NCBI GenBank assembly: GCA_937952395.1
Contig: CALFYV010000090.1
Location: forward strand, 310,001 to 374,000
Length of the DNA: 64,000 bases
DNA from: an uncultured Bacteriovoracaceae bacterium
GTDB taxonomy: Bacteria; Bdellovibrionota; Bacteriovoracia; Bacteriovoracales; Bacteriovoracaceae
Direction of reading: 5' to 3'
Part shown: piece after piece, positions 1-7,799 of the stretch
Layout of the letters: the number at the start of each line of letters is the position of its first letter
Position numbering within the stretch: position 1 is the stretch's first letter
The notes under the pieces: model-generated
The model's database searches: none
What the model saw: the letters and a program-made list of their open reading frames with translations, nothing else
Told to the model about the DNA's origin: nothing
Translations under genes and position numbers: made by a program

Positions 1-105
1 AAGTGCCATACTAATTCTGTATCTGGCATCTCCCAAGGCGTTTCCATCGAGCAGTTTATGTGCTTTTAGAAGCAGGTCTTTTGCTATTTCTGTATTACTT
101 CTCAT
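1..105 (-). CDS. Partial gene downstream of terminase, unknown function
   Basis: Only the first 35 codons are inside the window and the gene runs off base 1. Its ATG is at 105-103 on the minus strand, three bases after the terminase stop codon, and a GGGTGG purine stretch inside the end of the terminase gene can serve as ribosome binding site. The visible residues begin MRSNTEIAKDLLLKAHKLL and look helical. The tight spacing makes it a likely operon partner of the terminase. I cannot assign a function from 35 residues. Confidence 0.6.
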   Translation of the reverse strand, partial: MRSNTEIAKDLLLKAHKLLDGNALGDARYRISMAL

Positions 106-108
106 AAA

Positions 109-1965
109 TTACCACCCAAATTCTTTTAAAATTTTATCATGAGGTCTTTTAACGGATTGATTTACATTAATCATTTTTTCGAATTCTGACAATAAACTTA
201 ATTCTTCTTCATTTTCTATCTCTAAAAATTCTTCTAAATCTTGATTGACAATCTCATTTCTGATTTCTTCATATATTTCACTTTTGAAAACTTGCATCAT
301 TTCATCTGGCATTTCTGCGCCAGGTGGCATATCACGGAACATAGAATCTCTAACATATAATGCCAAGGACAATGCAAATATAGCATCATCATGTCGTCTC
401 TTCTGTGCTTCAGGTCTTTTTGTAACTGGATTGAAAATAAATGTTTGTAATTCCGTTACTAATCTAGGACTATTGACCTTTAAGGTTCCATTAAGCAATC
501 TTTCTTGCAATGCTTGCAGAAACAATGGTCTTTTTACCTTTGAAGTTTTGATTCCGCCACTTTCTTGTTTATTTTGTTCGAAGTAGAGGTGTTCATAAGC
601 AAGATCGTGTTGCAGGGTTTTAATAACAGCAACTCCTTGATTGGCATTTTCCACAACAATCAATCCGCCATTGTAATAGTATCCCATATGATTAAGTATT
701 TGTGCGAAAATATGTGGAGGCACGGTATTACTATAAAATTCTGCAACTTGTTCTAACGATCCCTGATCAATTACTTGGAAAGAACTATTGTCGCCTTCTT
801 CACCTACGCCCTCGGCACAGTCTGCACCTATGATATATTCTCGATCTTCTAAAGGTTCTTTCCAAACCCACAAAGCTCCCTCATCCCATTCATATTTTCT
901 TTTTAAGCTTTTATTTTGCCATTTTTCTAAAGCCATTCTGGCTGGCATATTATTTCTAGTTTCTTCTGCTAGTGAGGACAATACTACAGGGTTAATCCAG
1001 GTGTCACCGGATTGCAAGAAGGATCGTTCAATTTCCTGTGCGAAGCCTTTTTCGCCCAGAGCGCTTCTTTGTTCTTCAATCCATTCGGGGTTGTTATAAA
1101 GAGGATGTTCCCAGAAGTCTAATTCAATAATATTAAATTTATTTTTACCAGCTTCTGCACCGTGGTACATTTCTTCGTACCAGTTGCCCATACCGTTAAC
1201 AGTTGAAACAACTTCACACGAACCACCAGTAGAGATAACTGGGTAAAGGGCTTTCCAATGTTTGCCCATATCGGAAATAAATGCAGCTTCGTCAATAATT
1301 AAAATTGTAATGGATTTACCACGAGCGGCCTCTACTGTGTAAAACCACAGAACTGAGCCAGTTGTTTTAAATTGTTTTTCATGCTCGTTACACTTATCAG
1401 TTTCAGGTTGTAACCAAGAAGGTAAATATTCCATAATGGTTTTGGCTACCTCGCCTGCGGCGATGGCTTCACGATCAGTTTTAGATACCACCATGATTCT
1501 TTGGCCGGTCTTAAACAAGCACCTCCATAAACCCCAGGCCACTGAAATAGTGGTTAATCCTCCCTGTCGAAATTTACTTAAGATGTTAAAACGATGTTCG
1601 TTGTAACATTCAATGACACGTTTTTGATATTTATAAGGGATTAATCGAATGATTCCAAGAGTTGGATGTGCAATTTTTGCATATTTAGTACAGAAATAGG
1701 AAAAGCTATTTGCACATTTTATAATTTCGTCTCTTTGTTGATCGATGTCATATGTCTCCATATCTTCTGTGGTTTCATGGAGATAAATTTCTTCTTCAAA
1801 GGAATCAAAACTATAATAATTTGAATAAATTTCTTCCCATTCTTGTGATTCTTTTACTTCATTAATGAAGTCGAATTTTTCATAAAACTTTTCAAAAGGA
1901 ATTTTAGGAATTGGTATTTCTTTTTTTTCCTCGGAATGGTATATTTTCGGCTCTGTTTCATTCAT
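109..1965 (-). CDS. terL: Terminase large subunit (T4 gp17-like DNA packaging ATPase/nuclease)
   Basis: This is the motor that pumps phage DNA into the prohead and cuts it. The 618-residue length fits T4 gp17-type enzymes. A Walker A-like loop SKFRQGGLTT lies at residues 130-139, with the T4-like R-x-x-G-G-x-T-T form rather than the classical GKT. Walker B ILIIDEAA is at 221-228. The C-terminal RNase-H-fold nuclease begins with IIGADCAEG near residue 390, and a late RRHDDA motif supplies further acidic metal ligands. The first 80 residues are acidic and have no recognised domain. It faces the M28 peptidase gene across a 53-base divergent gap. No small subunit was recognised next to it. Confidence 0.95.
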   Translation of the reverse strand: MNETEPKIYHSEEKKEIPIPKIPFEKFYEKFDFINEVKESQEWEEIYSNYYSFDSFEEEIYLHETTEDMETYDIDQQRDEIIKCANSFSYFCTKYAKIAHPTLGIIRLIPYKYQKRVIECYNEHRFNILSKFRQGGLTTISVAWGLWRCLFKTGQRIMVVSKTDREAIAAGEVAKTIMEYLPSWLQPETDKCNEHEKQFKTTGSVLWFYTVEAARGKSITILIIDEAAFISDMGKHWKALYPVISTGGSCEVVSTVNGMGNWYEEMYHGAEAGKNKFNIIELDFWEHPLYNNPEWIEEQRSALGEKGFAQEIERSFLQSGDTWINPVVLSSLAEETRNNMPARMALEKWQNKSLKRKYEWDEGALWVWKEPLEDREYIIGADCAEGVGEEGDNSSFQVIDQGSLEQVAEFYSNTVPPHIFAQILNHMGYYYNGGLIVVENANQGVAVIKTLQHDLAYEHLYFEQNKQESGGIKTSKVKRPLFLQALQERLLNGTLKVNSPRLVTELQTFIFNPVTKRPEAQKRRHDDAIFALSLALYVRDSMFRDMPPGAEMPDEMMQVFKSEIYEEIRNEIVNQDLEEFLEIENEEELSLLSEFEKMINVNQSVKRPHDKILKEFGW

Positions 1966-1982
1966 AATTTCTGATCTTTCTT

Positions 1983-1996
1983 ATTTTTATATAGTA
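1983..1996. promoter_or_regulatory. AT-rich late-promoter-like element in divergent gap
   Basis: The 53-base gap between the terminase gene and the M28 peptidase gene contains TATATAG toward the plus strand and TATATAAAAATA toward the minus strand. Both resemble the T4 late promoter core TATAAATA without matching it exactly. AT-rich DNA makes such matches common, so this is only a candidate. Confidence 0.25.
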
Positions 1997-2018
1997 AAGT
2001 AGATAGTAAGGCAAAACA

Positions 2019-3185
2019 ATGAATAATAAAATTATTTTGATTTTTGGGTTAATGGTGGCCATTATATTACTTTATGTTTACAAGACATCTTCGCCGCCAC
2101 ATCCCCAAGTCAATAATGTTGCTCCACAAAACGGCCCACAATTTCCAGACTCGTGGCCAAACAACCCGCCTGAAGAACAGCCACCCAAAGAATTTACGTT
2201 TGCTGAAGCGTTGAATTCCATAAATTTGCAGGACATTAAATCTAATTTAGAATATCTTGCCTCTGAAAAACTAGAAGGTCGAATGTCTGGCAAGAAGGGC
2301 AATATTTTAGCTGCTCAAATGATATATGATAAATTTAAAAGTTACGGTTTAAATGTCGAATATCAGAAATTTCGCATTAGCAGAATGAATCCAGGGCCTC
2401 ACAATGAAACAGGCGACGATTTTACTCAAAACATTATTGCTTGGATTGAGGGGAGTGAACTTCCAAATGAAATTGTGGTTATTGGCGCCCATATGGATCA
2501 TATTGGCTATGGTCCTAGAATGTCACGTTCTGGAAGAATAGCAATTCATCCGGGTGCTGACGATAATGCGAGTGGCACTGTTGCATTATTGGAGATAGCA
2601 AAAGCATTTTCAAAATTAAAACCTAAAAGAACTGTTGTGTTTCAGGCATATTCGGCTGAAGAAATGGGTTTAATTGGCAGTCGATTTTATTGTGATCATC
2701 CACTTTTTCCAAAGGAAAATCCAAATATTAGAAACCACATTTTCATGTTGAATATGGACATGGTTGGATATCTTGGAAAAGGTCAACATTTTGCCGGATT
2801 TTATTCTGGAGACAGTTCTCCAGACGTTGGACGTTTAATTGATGAGTTGAATGCAAAATATTCATTTGCTCGTCGAGTTACTTCTAGAGGCAGTGGTGGC
2901 AGCGATCATGCTTGTTTTTATAACAAAAGAGTCCCGGTAGCATTTTTGCACACTGGATCGCATCCATATTATCACACACCAGAAGATACAGCAGATAAGA
3001 TTAATTATCAGGGAATTGAACAGATTGCCAGATATGCTTTTGAATTATCTTGGCGTGTTGCAAATGATCCATATACAGTAAGATTCAATCATGCTGAATT
3101 TGAACCAATGCCTTATACTCACGATCACGGGCATCCAGAGGTTCCATTTCCGCACAGTTATCATCAACATCCCCATGAGCATTAG
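2019..3185 (+). CDS. Secreted M28-family zinc aminopeptidase
   Basis: Predicted zinc exopeptidase that removes N-terminal residues from peptides, probably acting outside the cytoplasm. Residues 4-20 form a hydrophobic signal or anchor segment, followed by a Pro/Asn-rich linker to about residue 58. The M28 metal and catalytic motifs appear in order: GAHMDH, ADDNASG, SAEEMG, NMDMVGY, and finally HTPEDT. All five expected zinc ligands are present, so it should be active. The C-terminus is His-rich. It leads a plus-strand run with the next gene eight bases downstream. A secreted aminopeptidase is unusual cargo for a phage; it may act on the host surface or on virion proteins. Confidence 0.88.
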   Translation: MNNKIILIFGLMVAIILLYVYKTSSPPHPQVNNVAPQNGPQFPDSWPNNPPEEQPPKEFTFAEALNSINLQDIKSNLEYLASEKLEGRMSGKKGNILAAQMIYDKFKSYGLNVEYQKFRISRMNPGPHNETGDDFTQNIIAWIEGSELPNEIVVIGAHMDHIGYGPRMSRSGRIAIHPGADDNASGTVALLEIAKAFSKLKPKRTVVFQAYSAEEMGLIGSRFYCDHPLFPKENPNIRNHIFMLNMDMVGYLGKGQHFAGFYSGDSSPDVGRLIDELNAKYSFARRVTSRGSGGSDHACFYNKRVPVAFLHTGSHPYYHTPEDTADKINYQGIEQIARYAFELSWRVANDPYTVRFNHAEFEPMPYTHDHGHPEVPFPHSYHQHPHEH

Positions 3186-3193
3186 AGGAAAAT

Positions 3194-3613
3194 ATGAGTG
3201 ATTTAGAATCCGAATTAGAATCTTCTGAAGAGATAGAAAAATTTATCGAACAGCCTGATCCTTCTGAAACCTCAGAAGATAAGGAAAGATTAGAGGAAGA
3301 AGCCATATTTCAGGTTGAACTTAAGAAAATCAAAGAATTAGAAGATCAGATTGTTTCTGTATTACAGCATTATAATCCTAAAATTAGCCCAGAAGCTATG
3401 CATTGGGTGCAGAAAGAAGCACGCAATTTACATTTAGACTTACAAGAAGAAATTCAAGATAGGATTGATTATATTGCTAGTATAATGTTAACTCTTAACA
3501 AGAAGAATGGATGGGATGTTTCTGAAACTTATCCATTTGCAAAGGCAGCAAATTTAACAGATAGCCAAAAAACAGAAGAAACAAAAGGAGAAGAAGATGG
3601 CAACGTTGAATGA
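3194..3613 (+). CDS. Acidic coiled-coil protein, unknown function
   Basis: A 139-residue, strongly acidic protein; the first 40 residues are almost all Glu, Ser, Asp and Lys. A helical, coiled-coil-prone middle (about 38-100) follows, and the tail is again acidic. It starts eight bases after the M28 gene and its last 17 bases overlap the ferritin-like gene, so the ribosome binding site of that gene (AAAGGAG) lies inside this reading frame and the two are probably translationally coupled. No family recognised. Confidence 0.75.
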   Translation: MSDLESELESSEEIEKFIEQPDPSETSEDKERLEEEAIFQVELKKIKELEDQIVSVLQHYNPKISPEAMHWVQKEARNLHLDLQEEIQDRIDYIASIMLTLNKKNGWDVSETYPFAKAANLTDSQKTEETKGEEDGNVE

Positions 3614-4046
3614 ATTGATTGATAAATTAAATGAAGATTTGAGTCGTGAATATTCTCACATGCATTTTTACATTCACGCAGCAGCTACTGTAACTGGTCT
3701 ACATCGTGAAGAATATCAAGAGTTATTCATGAAAGAGGCTGCCGATGAGATGGGACATGTCCATGAGTTTGGCAAGTTAATTTTAGGATTAGGTGGTCAA
3801 CCAAACCCTGTGGTTGCCCCATTCTTTCATGCACATAATCCTGATCCCAAAACACTTATACAAGAAGCTATAAAGATGGAAGAAGAAGTGGTTGCTAATT
3901 ATGTCCAAAGAATGGATGATGCTGAAGAATTGGAAAAAAATGGTGGAATAGACAAAGTTCATGGTCGTTGGGTGCATATATTCTTAGAGGACCAAATTAT
4001 TGATAGTCGTCAAACCGTTGACCAATTTAGAGAAATTTTAAAGTAA
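3597..4046 (+). CDS. Ferritin-like / bacterioferritin-like diiron protein
   Basis: A 149-residue all-helical protein with the bacterioferritin ligand pattern. E18 lies in the REYSHMHFY helix, E51 and H54 form an E-x-x-H motif, E95-E97 lie in helix three and E131 in helix four. These positions coincide closely with E18, E51, H54, E94 and E127 of bacterioferritins. The last ligand, usually a His three residues after the helix-four Glu, is replaced by Ile134. Bacterioferritins and ferritins oxidise and store iron; this one may do so or may only keep the fold. It could instead be a Dps-like or rubrerythrin-like protein. It is coupled to the upstream acidic gene. Confidence 0.8.
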   Translation: MATLNELIDKLNEDLSREYSHMHFYIHAAATVTGLHREEYQELFMKEAADEMGHVHEFGKLILGLGGQPNPVVAPFFHAHNPDPKTLIQEAIKMEEEVVANYVQRMDDAEELEKNGGIDKVHGRWVHIFLEDQIIDSRQTVDQFREILK

Positions 4047-4056
4047 GGAGATTTTA

Positions 4057-4611
4057 GTGCCCACCGAAAACGAGAGGAAATTTTTATTACATGAAGACAG
4101 CGAAAAAATATTTAAAAACAAAGCACACCACATTAAACACATCAGACAGGGTTATCTTGGATTTTCCAAAGGAATGTCGTTAAGAATACGTGAAACCAAT
4201 AATCATCGTTATACACTGACGTTTAAACAAAAAGTAAACAATAGAGTTGTTGAAATTGAAAAGAAAATGGACAAGAGGGATTTTGAAGATTTATGGACAG
4301 TATCGGTAAACAAGCTCGAAAAAATTCGTTATGACATAAACTTTTTTGATTATGACAATAATCCTTATTTGTGGGAAGTAGATGCTTTTAAAGATCACGA
4401 ACATAAAACTTATATTATAATTGCCGAACACGAGATGCCCGAAGGAGATGAGTCTCCCCACTTTATACCAGATTTAATAAGTGAAAATCTCATTTATTCT
4501 GTGCCCGACTCGGATGACAGGTTTGCCAGCAAGAAGGTTGCAGATGTTAAATATGCCAAAAAGCTATATGAATCATTAATTAAAAAATTGGACTTGATTT
4601 CTAGTTTGTAA
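4057..4611 (+). CDS. CYTH-domain protein (triphosphate tunnel metalloenzyme)
   Basis: CYTH proteins hydrolyse or cyclise triphosphates such as inorganic triphosphate, thiamine triphosphate or ATP inside an eight-stranded tunnel. The hallmark N-terminal E-x-E-x-K motif is seen as E4-N-E6-R-K8. Alternating basic and acidic strand motifs follow (RIRET, YTLTFKQK, VEIEKKM, LWEVDAF), typical of the family. The 184-residue length is typical. The start is a GTG at 4057 behind a good AAGGAG site. It sits between the ferritin-like gene and a small basic protein, so context gives no clue to the substrate. Confidence 0.82.
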   Translation: MPTENERKFLLHEDSEKIFKNKAHHIKHIRQGYLGFSKGMSLRIRETNNHRYTLTFKQKVNNRVVEIEKKMDKRDFEDLWTVSVNKLEKIRYDINFFDYDNNPYLWEVDAFKDHEHKTYIIIAEHEMPEGDESPHFIPDLISENLIYSVPDSDDRFASKKVADVKYAKKLYESLIKKLDLISSL

Positions 4612-4654
4612 TTTGCTAATTTTAGTTTTTAACAATTTGATATAGGAGTTTAAT

Positions 4655-4975
4655 ATGTCTAAAGATTACCAGTTTGTTGAAAACCGCCCAGTTGCCAGAT
4701 TTTTCTATCAGGGCGACCATACGCACCCAGTTCGTAGAACTGTTTTGATTATTGAGACCACTGATCGTGTAATTACTGGCTATGAGCTAAGAGAGGGATC
4801 GACTATTCGTGAATTTAAGGATGCTCCGGTTAAGAGCTATTCTAGGAAGAAAATTGCCAAAGTTGGTCAACTAGATAGCCGTCGTGTATTAAAGAGAACG
4901 GCTAAACAAAACCAGTTAAATCGCACTACATTGGTTCGCAGTGACTTGAAAGAATTAATTCGTCGTGGTGCGTAA
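4655..4975 (+). CDS. Small basic protein, unknown function
   Basis: A 106-residue protein with a beta-rich first half (RRTVLIIETTDRVITGYEL) and a strongly basic second half (RRVLKRTAKQNQLNR). ATAGGAG stands at good distance before the ATG. The fold could be a small barrel with a nucleic-acid-binding tail, but no family is recognised. It precedes a probable virion protein. Confidence 0.7.
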   Translation: MSKDYQFVENRPVARFFYQGDHTHPVRRTVLIIETTDRVITGYELREGSTIREFKDAPVKSYSRKKIAKVGQLDSRRVLKRTAKQNQLNRTTLVRSDLKELIRRGA

Positions 4976-4990
4976 AAAAACTGTTTTGAA

Positions 4991-4998
4991 TATAAATA
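4991..4998 (+). promoter_or_regulatory. TATAAATA, exact T4-type late promoter core
   Basis: TATAAATA lies 17 bases before the start codon of the 5015 gene. It is identical to the T4 late promoter core, which is read by a gp55-type sigma factor. The implied transcript start would be close to the AAAGGA ribosome site, which weakens the call. Confidence 0.35.
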
Positions 4999-5014
4999 AA
5001 AATAAAGGAATAAT

Positions 5015-5902
5015 ATGACTTATTTTCAAAATGTTTTTGCCGATGAATTTAATTCTGCTATTGGGCCTATTGGCGACCGTCAGTTAAACCAAGGTTGGAA
5101 GTGTCCTCCAAATACAGGTCGTGGTCGTGATCTTGTAATTACTTGGGCCACACCTACTTTTGACTTATCTGGAAACGATTCCGATGGTAATTCAAAAGCT
5201 AACTTAACCATCAGAGTTTCCAATAATGATGGTCAAGATTTGTGGGGTGAACTTGTAGTTGATGTTCGAACAGGAGCGGATTCTGCTAGTGCGGTTACAG
5301 TAGCAGAAGTTGTTTCATTATTGAATGCAGATACTAATTTTTCTGGCTGGTTTACTGCTGAATCAAAAGAAGTAAAAAATTCTAATGGCACATCTAGAGA
5401 AGCCGTTTTAATTCGCCAAATTCAACAACATGAAAGAATGAAATTTTATATTGTTAATGGCGGTGCTGAAGAGGTATTGAGATTTAATGAAAGATCGGGA
5501 ATTGCTGAGTTGCCTACTTGGTTTGACCGACATACGATTGCTAATCGAAAAAACTTTACAGACTCTCTAGGATTTTTAATTGCTTTAAATACAGCCAACA
5601 ACGTTGATGCTGCTGTTATTGATAATGCAAAAGACAATAATGATAAAAGTTTGGGCTTTAGCTCTGGAACTGTGCAGGCAGACTGGCAGCTATTAAAAGG
5701 ACGTTCTGATAATTTTCTTTTTACTAAAAACACAGTTGATGGTAGTGATAGAGTGACAGAAACTATACTTTATCCTGCTGGTGCGAAGGTTGGAGATTTA
5801 GCAAAAAAGACTAGTTATAGCTATACTAGCGATAACATACACCCAGACCAAGTTACAGAAGAGCCATATGTTTTGACTAGTGGCGACTTAGTAACTCCGT
5901 AA
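5015..5902 (+). CDS. Probable virion structural protein
   Basis: A 295-residue, soluble, beta-rich protein without Cys motifs, rich in Asn, Asp, Thr and Gly. Such composition is usual for capsid decoration, tail tube or fibre proteins. An AAAGGA site precedes the ATG. The segment TIRVSNNDGQDLWGELVVDV near residue 65 and a regular C-terminal beta region are the main visible features. It stands alone between intergenic gaps carrying AT-rich promoter-like elements, which fits strong late expression. No family was recognised, so structural protein is inferred from composition and context. Confidence 0.6.
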   Translation: MTYFQNVFADEFNSAIGPIGDRQLNQGWKCPPNTGRGRDLVITWATPTFDLSGNDSDGNSKANLTIRVSNNDGQDLWGELVVDVRTGADSASAVTVAEVVSLLNADTNFSGWFTAESKEVKNSNGTSREAVLIRQIQQHERMKFYIVNGGAEEVLRFNERSGIAELPTWFDRHTIANRKNFTDSLGFLIALNTANNVDAAVIDNAKDNNDKSLGFSSGTVQADWQLLKGRSDNFLFTKNTVDGSDRVTETILYPAGAKVGDLAKKTSYSYTSDNIHPDQVTEEPYVLTSGDLVTP

Positions 5903-5941
5903 TTCTGTTATTAAGCACCAAATAAAATTGATTTGTTGGCA

Positions 5942-5950
5942 TATATAAAT
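5942..5950 (+). promoter_or_regulatory. TATATAAAT late-promoter-like element
   Basis: TATATAAAT lies 28 bases before the ATG at 5979, in a 76-base gap between two plus-strand genes. The distance suits a short leader with the AGGAG ribosome site. It is not an exact match to TATAAATA. Confidence 0.3.
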
Positions 5951-5978
5951 TTAGGTTAGCGCATATTAGGAGATAATT

Positions 5979-6569
5979 ATGGACGATCTAAAAAGAACCC
6001 AAGTACATTTTGAAGATGGCCGCAGAGCAGATAAAGTGGTTCAAGAACTATCAAATCCTTCTACTGGAGAAGGTCAAGTAGTCACCGAATTTTTCGTTGA
6101 GCCTAAAGTCGAAAAGAAGTTGGCCAAGAGAGTAGTTGAAACCAGAAAGCCAGTTGTTGTCAAACGAGAAATCGAAGAAGTTGACGAGTCAACTGGAGAG
6201 GTTTTGAGTCGCAAAGTTGAAAGCACAGAACCAGAAGTTAGAATGGAGTTACGTGAACACATCCAAACCAATCAAGCAGTTGCTTTAAATGCTGCAAATG
6301 ATTGTGATTGTTATGTAACAATGGAAGACATGAAGAAGTGCTTTGTTGAAGGTTTCGCCGCTGTTGCCAGAGGAATGAAAGACGATGACGTTGCAGTTCA
6401 ATCTCATGATGGCGAAAAAGCTGAAGGCGTCAGAATGCAGTCAGTTGTAGGCGAACGACTTCAAGAAAAAGCCAAGGGATTTATGAACTATGTTTCAGAG
6501 AACACAGTGTTATGGCTAGTTATTGGCGGTCTGGCTGCTGTCCTAGTTTACGTTGCATTTATGCAATAG
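5979..6569 (+). CDS. Tail-anchored membrane protein with long charged cytoplasmic domain
   Basis: A 196-residue protein. About 170 soluble residues, rich in Glu, Lys, Arg and Val, end in a single hydrophobic segment at about 175-195 (WLVIGGLAAVLVYVAFM) with almost nothing after it, the arrangement of a tail-anchored protein. The middle holds a short Cys pair (CDCYV). TTAGGAG precedes the ATG. A holin-like or membrane-tethering role is possible, but one segment and a large head domain do not establish it. It is the last gene before the terminator at 6671. Confidence 0.65.
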   Translation: MDDLKRTQVHFEDGRRADKVVQELSNPSTGEGQVVTEFFVEPKVEKKLAKRVVETRKPVVVKREIEEVDESTGEVLSRKVESTEPEVRMELREHIQTNQAVALNAANDCDCYVTMEDMKKCFVEGFAAVARGMKDDDVAVQSHDGEKAEGVRMQSVVGERLQEKAKGFMNYVSENTVLWLVIGGLAAVLVYVAFMQ

Positions 6570-6640
6570 GCATGGGAAAATGCATATTGCATAATTTTCC
6601 ATCTCATAAAACATATAAAGAGAAATCTCCTAATGTCATA

Positions 6641-6662
6641 CATATAAAAAAGAGTTTATATG
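6641..6662. other. Perfect 8-base inverted repeat in convergent gap
   Basis: CATATAAA and TTTATATG flank a six-base loop, just before the bidirectional terminator. A less perfect hairpin (ATGGGAAAATGCA ... ATAATTTTCCAT, about 6571-6604) lies further upstream. They could stabilise the 3' end of the plus-strand transcript. Confidence 0.4.
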
Positions 6663-6670
6663 AAATGCAA

Positions 6671-6697
6671 AAAAGCCCTTTTTAAAAGGGCTTTTTT
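6671..6697. terminator. Bidirectional rho-independent terminator
   Basis: The sequence AAAAGCCCTTTTTAAAAGGGCTTTTTT has a GC-containing stem, AAGCCCTTTT paired with AAAAGGGCTT, and flanking A and T runs, so it can end transcripts on both strands. It separates the plus-strand genes ending at 6569 from the minus-strand genes ending at 6701. Confidence 0.85.
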
Positions 6698-6700
6698 ATT

Positions 6701-7321
6701 TTATATTCCCCAATTCTTTCTTATTCTTTGCAACCAGGATTCTTTGTTCTTTTGAGCTATTTTTATTCTCTCTTCTTTCTCCTCTTTTCTGTGTTTATTT
6801 TCTTTCTTTTTTGCTTGTTGATATAAACTTTGAATCCATCCTTCCCACTCTGAATCTGGAACGAAAGTTTTTAAACTTCCTTTTTCTTCTTTGTAGACCA
6901 AGTAACCTTTGTAATATACGCTTAATTCTGAGGTGGAATCTAAGTATTTTATTTCTAAATGCATTCCACGATTTAATCCATCAAAGTGCCAGCCAATATT
7001 TGCAGTTGAAACTTGTTGTCTTAGAACATTCTCTTTATTTGTCCATTCGGGGCTATCTGGATCATCTATTGGAATTCCTCCTGTCAATACTTCCATTGTA
7101 GGGATGTCACAATAATCTTGATTATCTTCTGGGAAAGCGGAAGGCATTTCTGTTCTTGTAACACCAATTGTATCTAAATTACCTCCTGAAGAGAGTTGCG
7201 AAACAATAGGCGTGCCTAAATTTTTTAAAATGGTTCCAAACTGTCCATCGAGTCCCATGAAGTTTTTTCTACTAGCCTCGATTGTTCTTTGCTCTTTTAT
7301 TTTTCGTTCTTTTTCATTCAT
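6701..7321 (-). CDS. Hypothetical protein in operon with MscL
   Basis: A 206-residue protein without recognised family. The first 30 residues and the last 45 are highly charged helices (for example KKKENKHRKEEKEERIK). The middle is acidic and Pro-containing, with a compact beta-like segment at about 110-150 (MHLEIKYLDSTSELSVYYKG). Its start overlaps the end of the mscL gene by eight bases, so both are co-translated. It ends at the bidirectional terminator. It could be an MscL-associated protein, but nothing in the sequence proves that. Confidence 0.7.
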   Translation of the reverse strand: MNEKERKIKEQRTIEASRKNFMGLDGQFGTILKNLGTPIVSQLSSGGNLDTIGVTRTEMPSAFPEDNQDYCDIPTMEVLTGGIPIDDPDSPEWTNKENVLRQQVSTANIGWHFDGLNRGMHLEIKYLDSTSELSVYYKGYLVYKEEKGSLKTFVPDSEWEGWIQSLYQQAKKKENKHRKEEKEERIKIAQKNKESWLQRIRKNWGI

Positions 7322-7757
7322 TGTTTTCTAACCAAGAAGTACATTCCCCACAGCGTGTAGCATCGATTGCTATTTTATTTGAGCAATAAGGACATAATTT
7401 AAAATTTATAGAATTATCTTTTACCAAAACTGCCTTGATGATTTTTACATATACAATATATAATATTAAAGAAATTAAGAGAAAATCTAAGAAATTTCCC
7501 ATGAATTTTCCTAATTCGAAATTCATGCCTTCCAATGGCTCCCATTGTATTGTTCGCCAATTATTACCTGTTTTGGCAACGAAAAAGTTTAGAAATGGCA
7601 TGATTAAATTATCTGACAATGAGGTTACTGTTTTTTGAAAAGCAACGCCTATGATAAAGGCTACTGCCATTTCTATCATTCGATTTTTAAAGGCAAATTT
7701 TTCGAATTTGTTGAATTCTTCTTTTACATTATTTAAATTATAATCTTTCTTCTCCAT
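7314..7757 (-). CDS. mscL: MscL large-conductance mechanosensitive channel with C-terminal zinc ribbon
   Basis: MscL opens under membrane tension and releases solutes, protecting cells from hypo-osmotic lysis. The family pattern is clear. A basic amphipathic N-terminus leads into TM1 at about 27-48 (MAVAFIIGVAFQKTVTSL, then DNLIMPFL), a periplasmic loop follows, and TM2 lies at about 86-110 (NFLDFLLISLILYIVYVK). The C-terminus is a zinc ribbon, C122-x2-C125 and C136-x2-C139, ending CGECTS, as in one bacterial MscL subgroup. Length, 147 residues, is normal. The gene leads a minus-strand pair with the 206-residue protein. In a phage it might protect the host during replication or assist lysis; both are inference. 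Confidence 0.9.
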   Translation of the reverse strand: MEKKDYNLNNVKEEFNKFEKFAFKNRMIEMAVAFIIGVAFQKTVTSLSDNLIMPFLNFFVAKTGNNWRTIQWEPLEGMNFELGKFMGNFLDFLLISLILYIVYVKIIKAVLVKDNSINFKLCPYCSNKIAIDATRCGECTSWLENNE

Positions 7758-7764
7758 AATAAGT

Positions 7765-7778
7765 TATATATATAAAAG
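7765..7778 (+). promoter_or_regulatory. TATATATATAAAAG late-promoter-like element
   Basis: This AT repeat lies 22 bases before the ATG at 7800, in the 42-base divergent gap between mscL and the gluzincin protease gene. AAGGGG at 7789-7794 is the ribosome site. Confidence 0.3.
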
Positions 7779-7799
7779 ATTTTGTTCTAAGGGGAAAGC

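Noticed and set aside
245..1099. Plus-strand frames opposite the terminase
   Set aside because: They lie fully within the terminase coding region, which has all expected motifs, and look like antisense frames.
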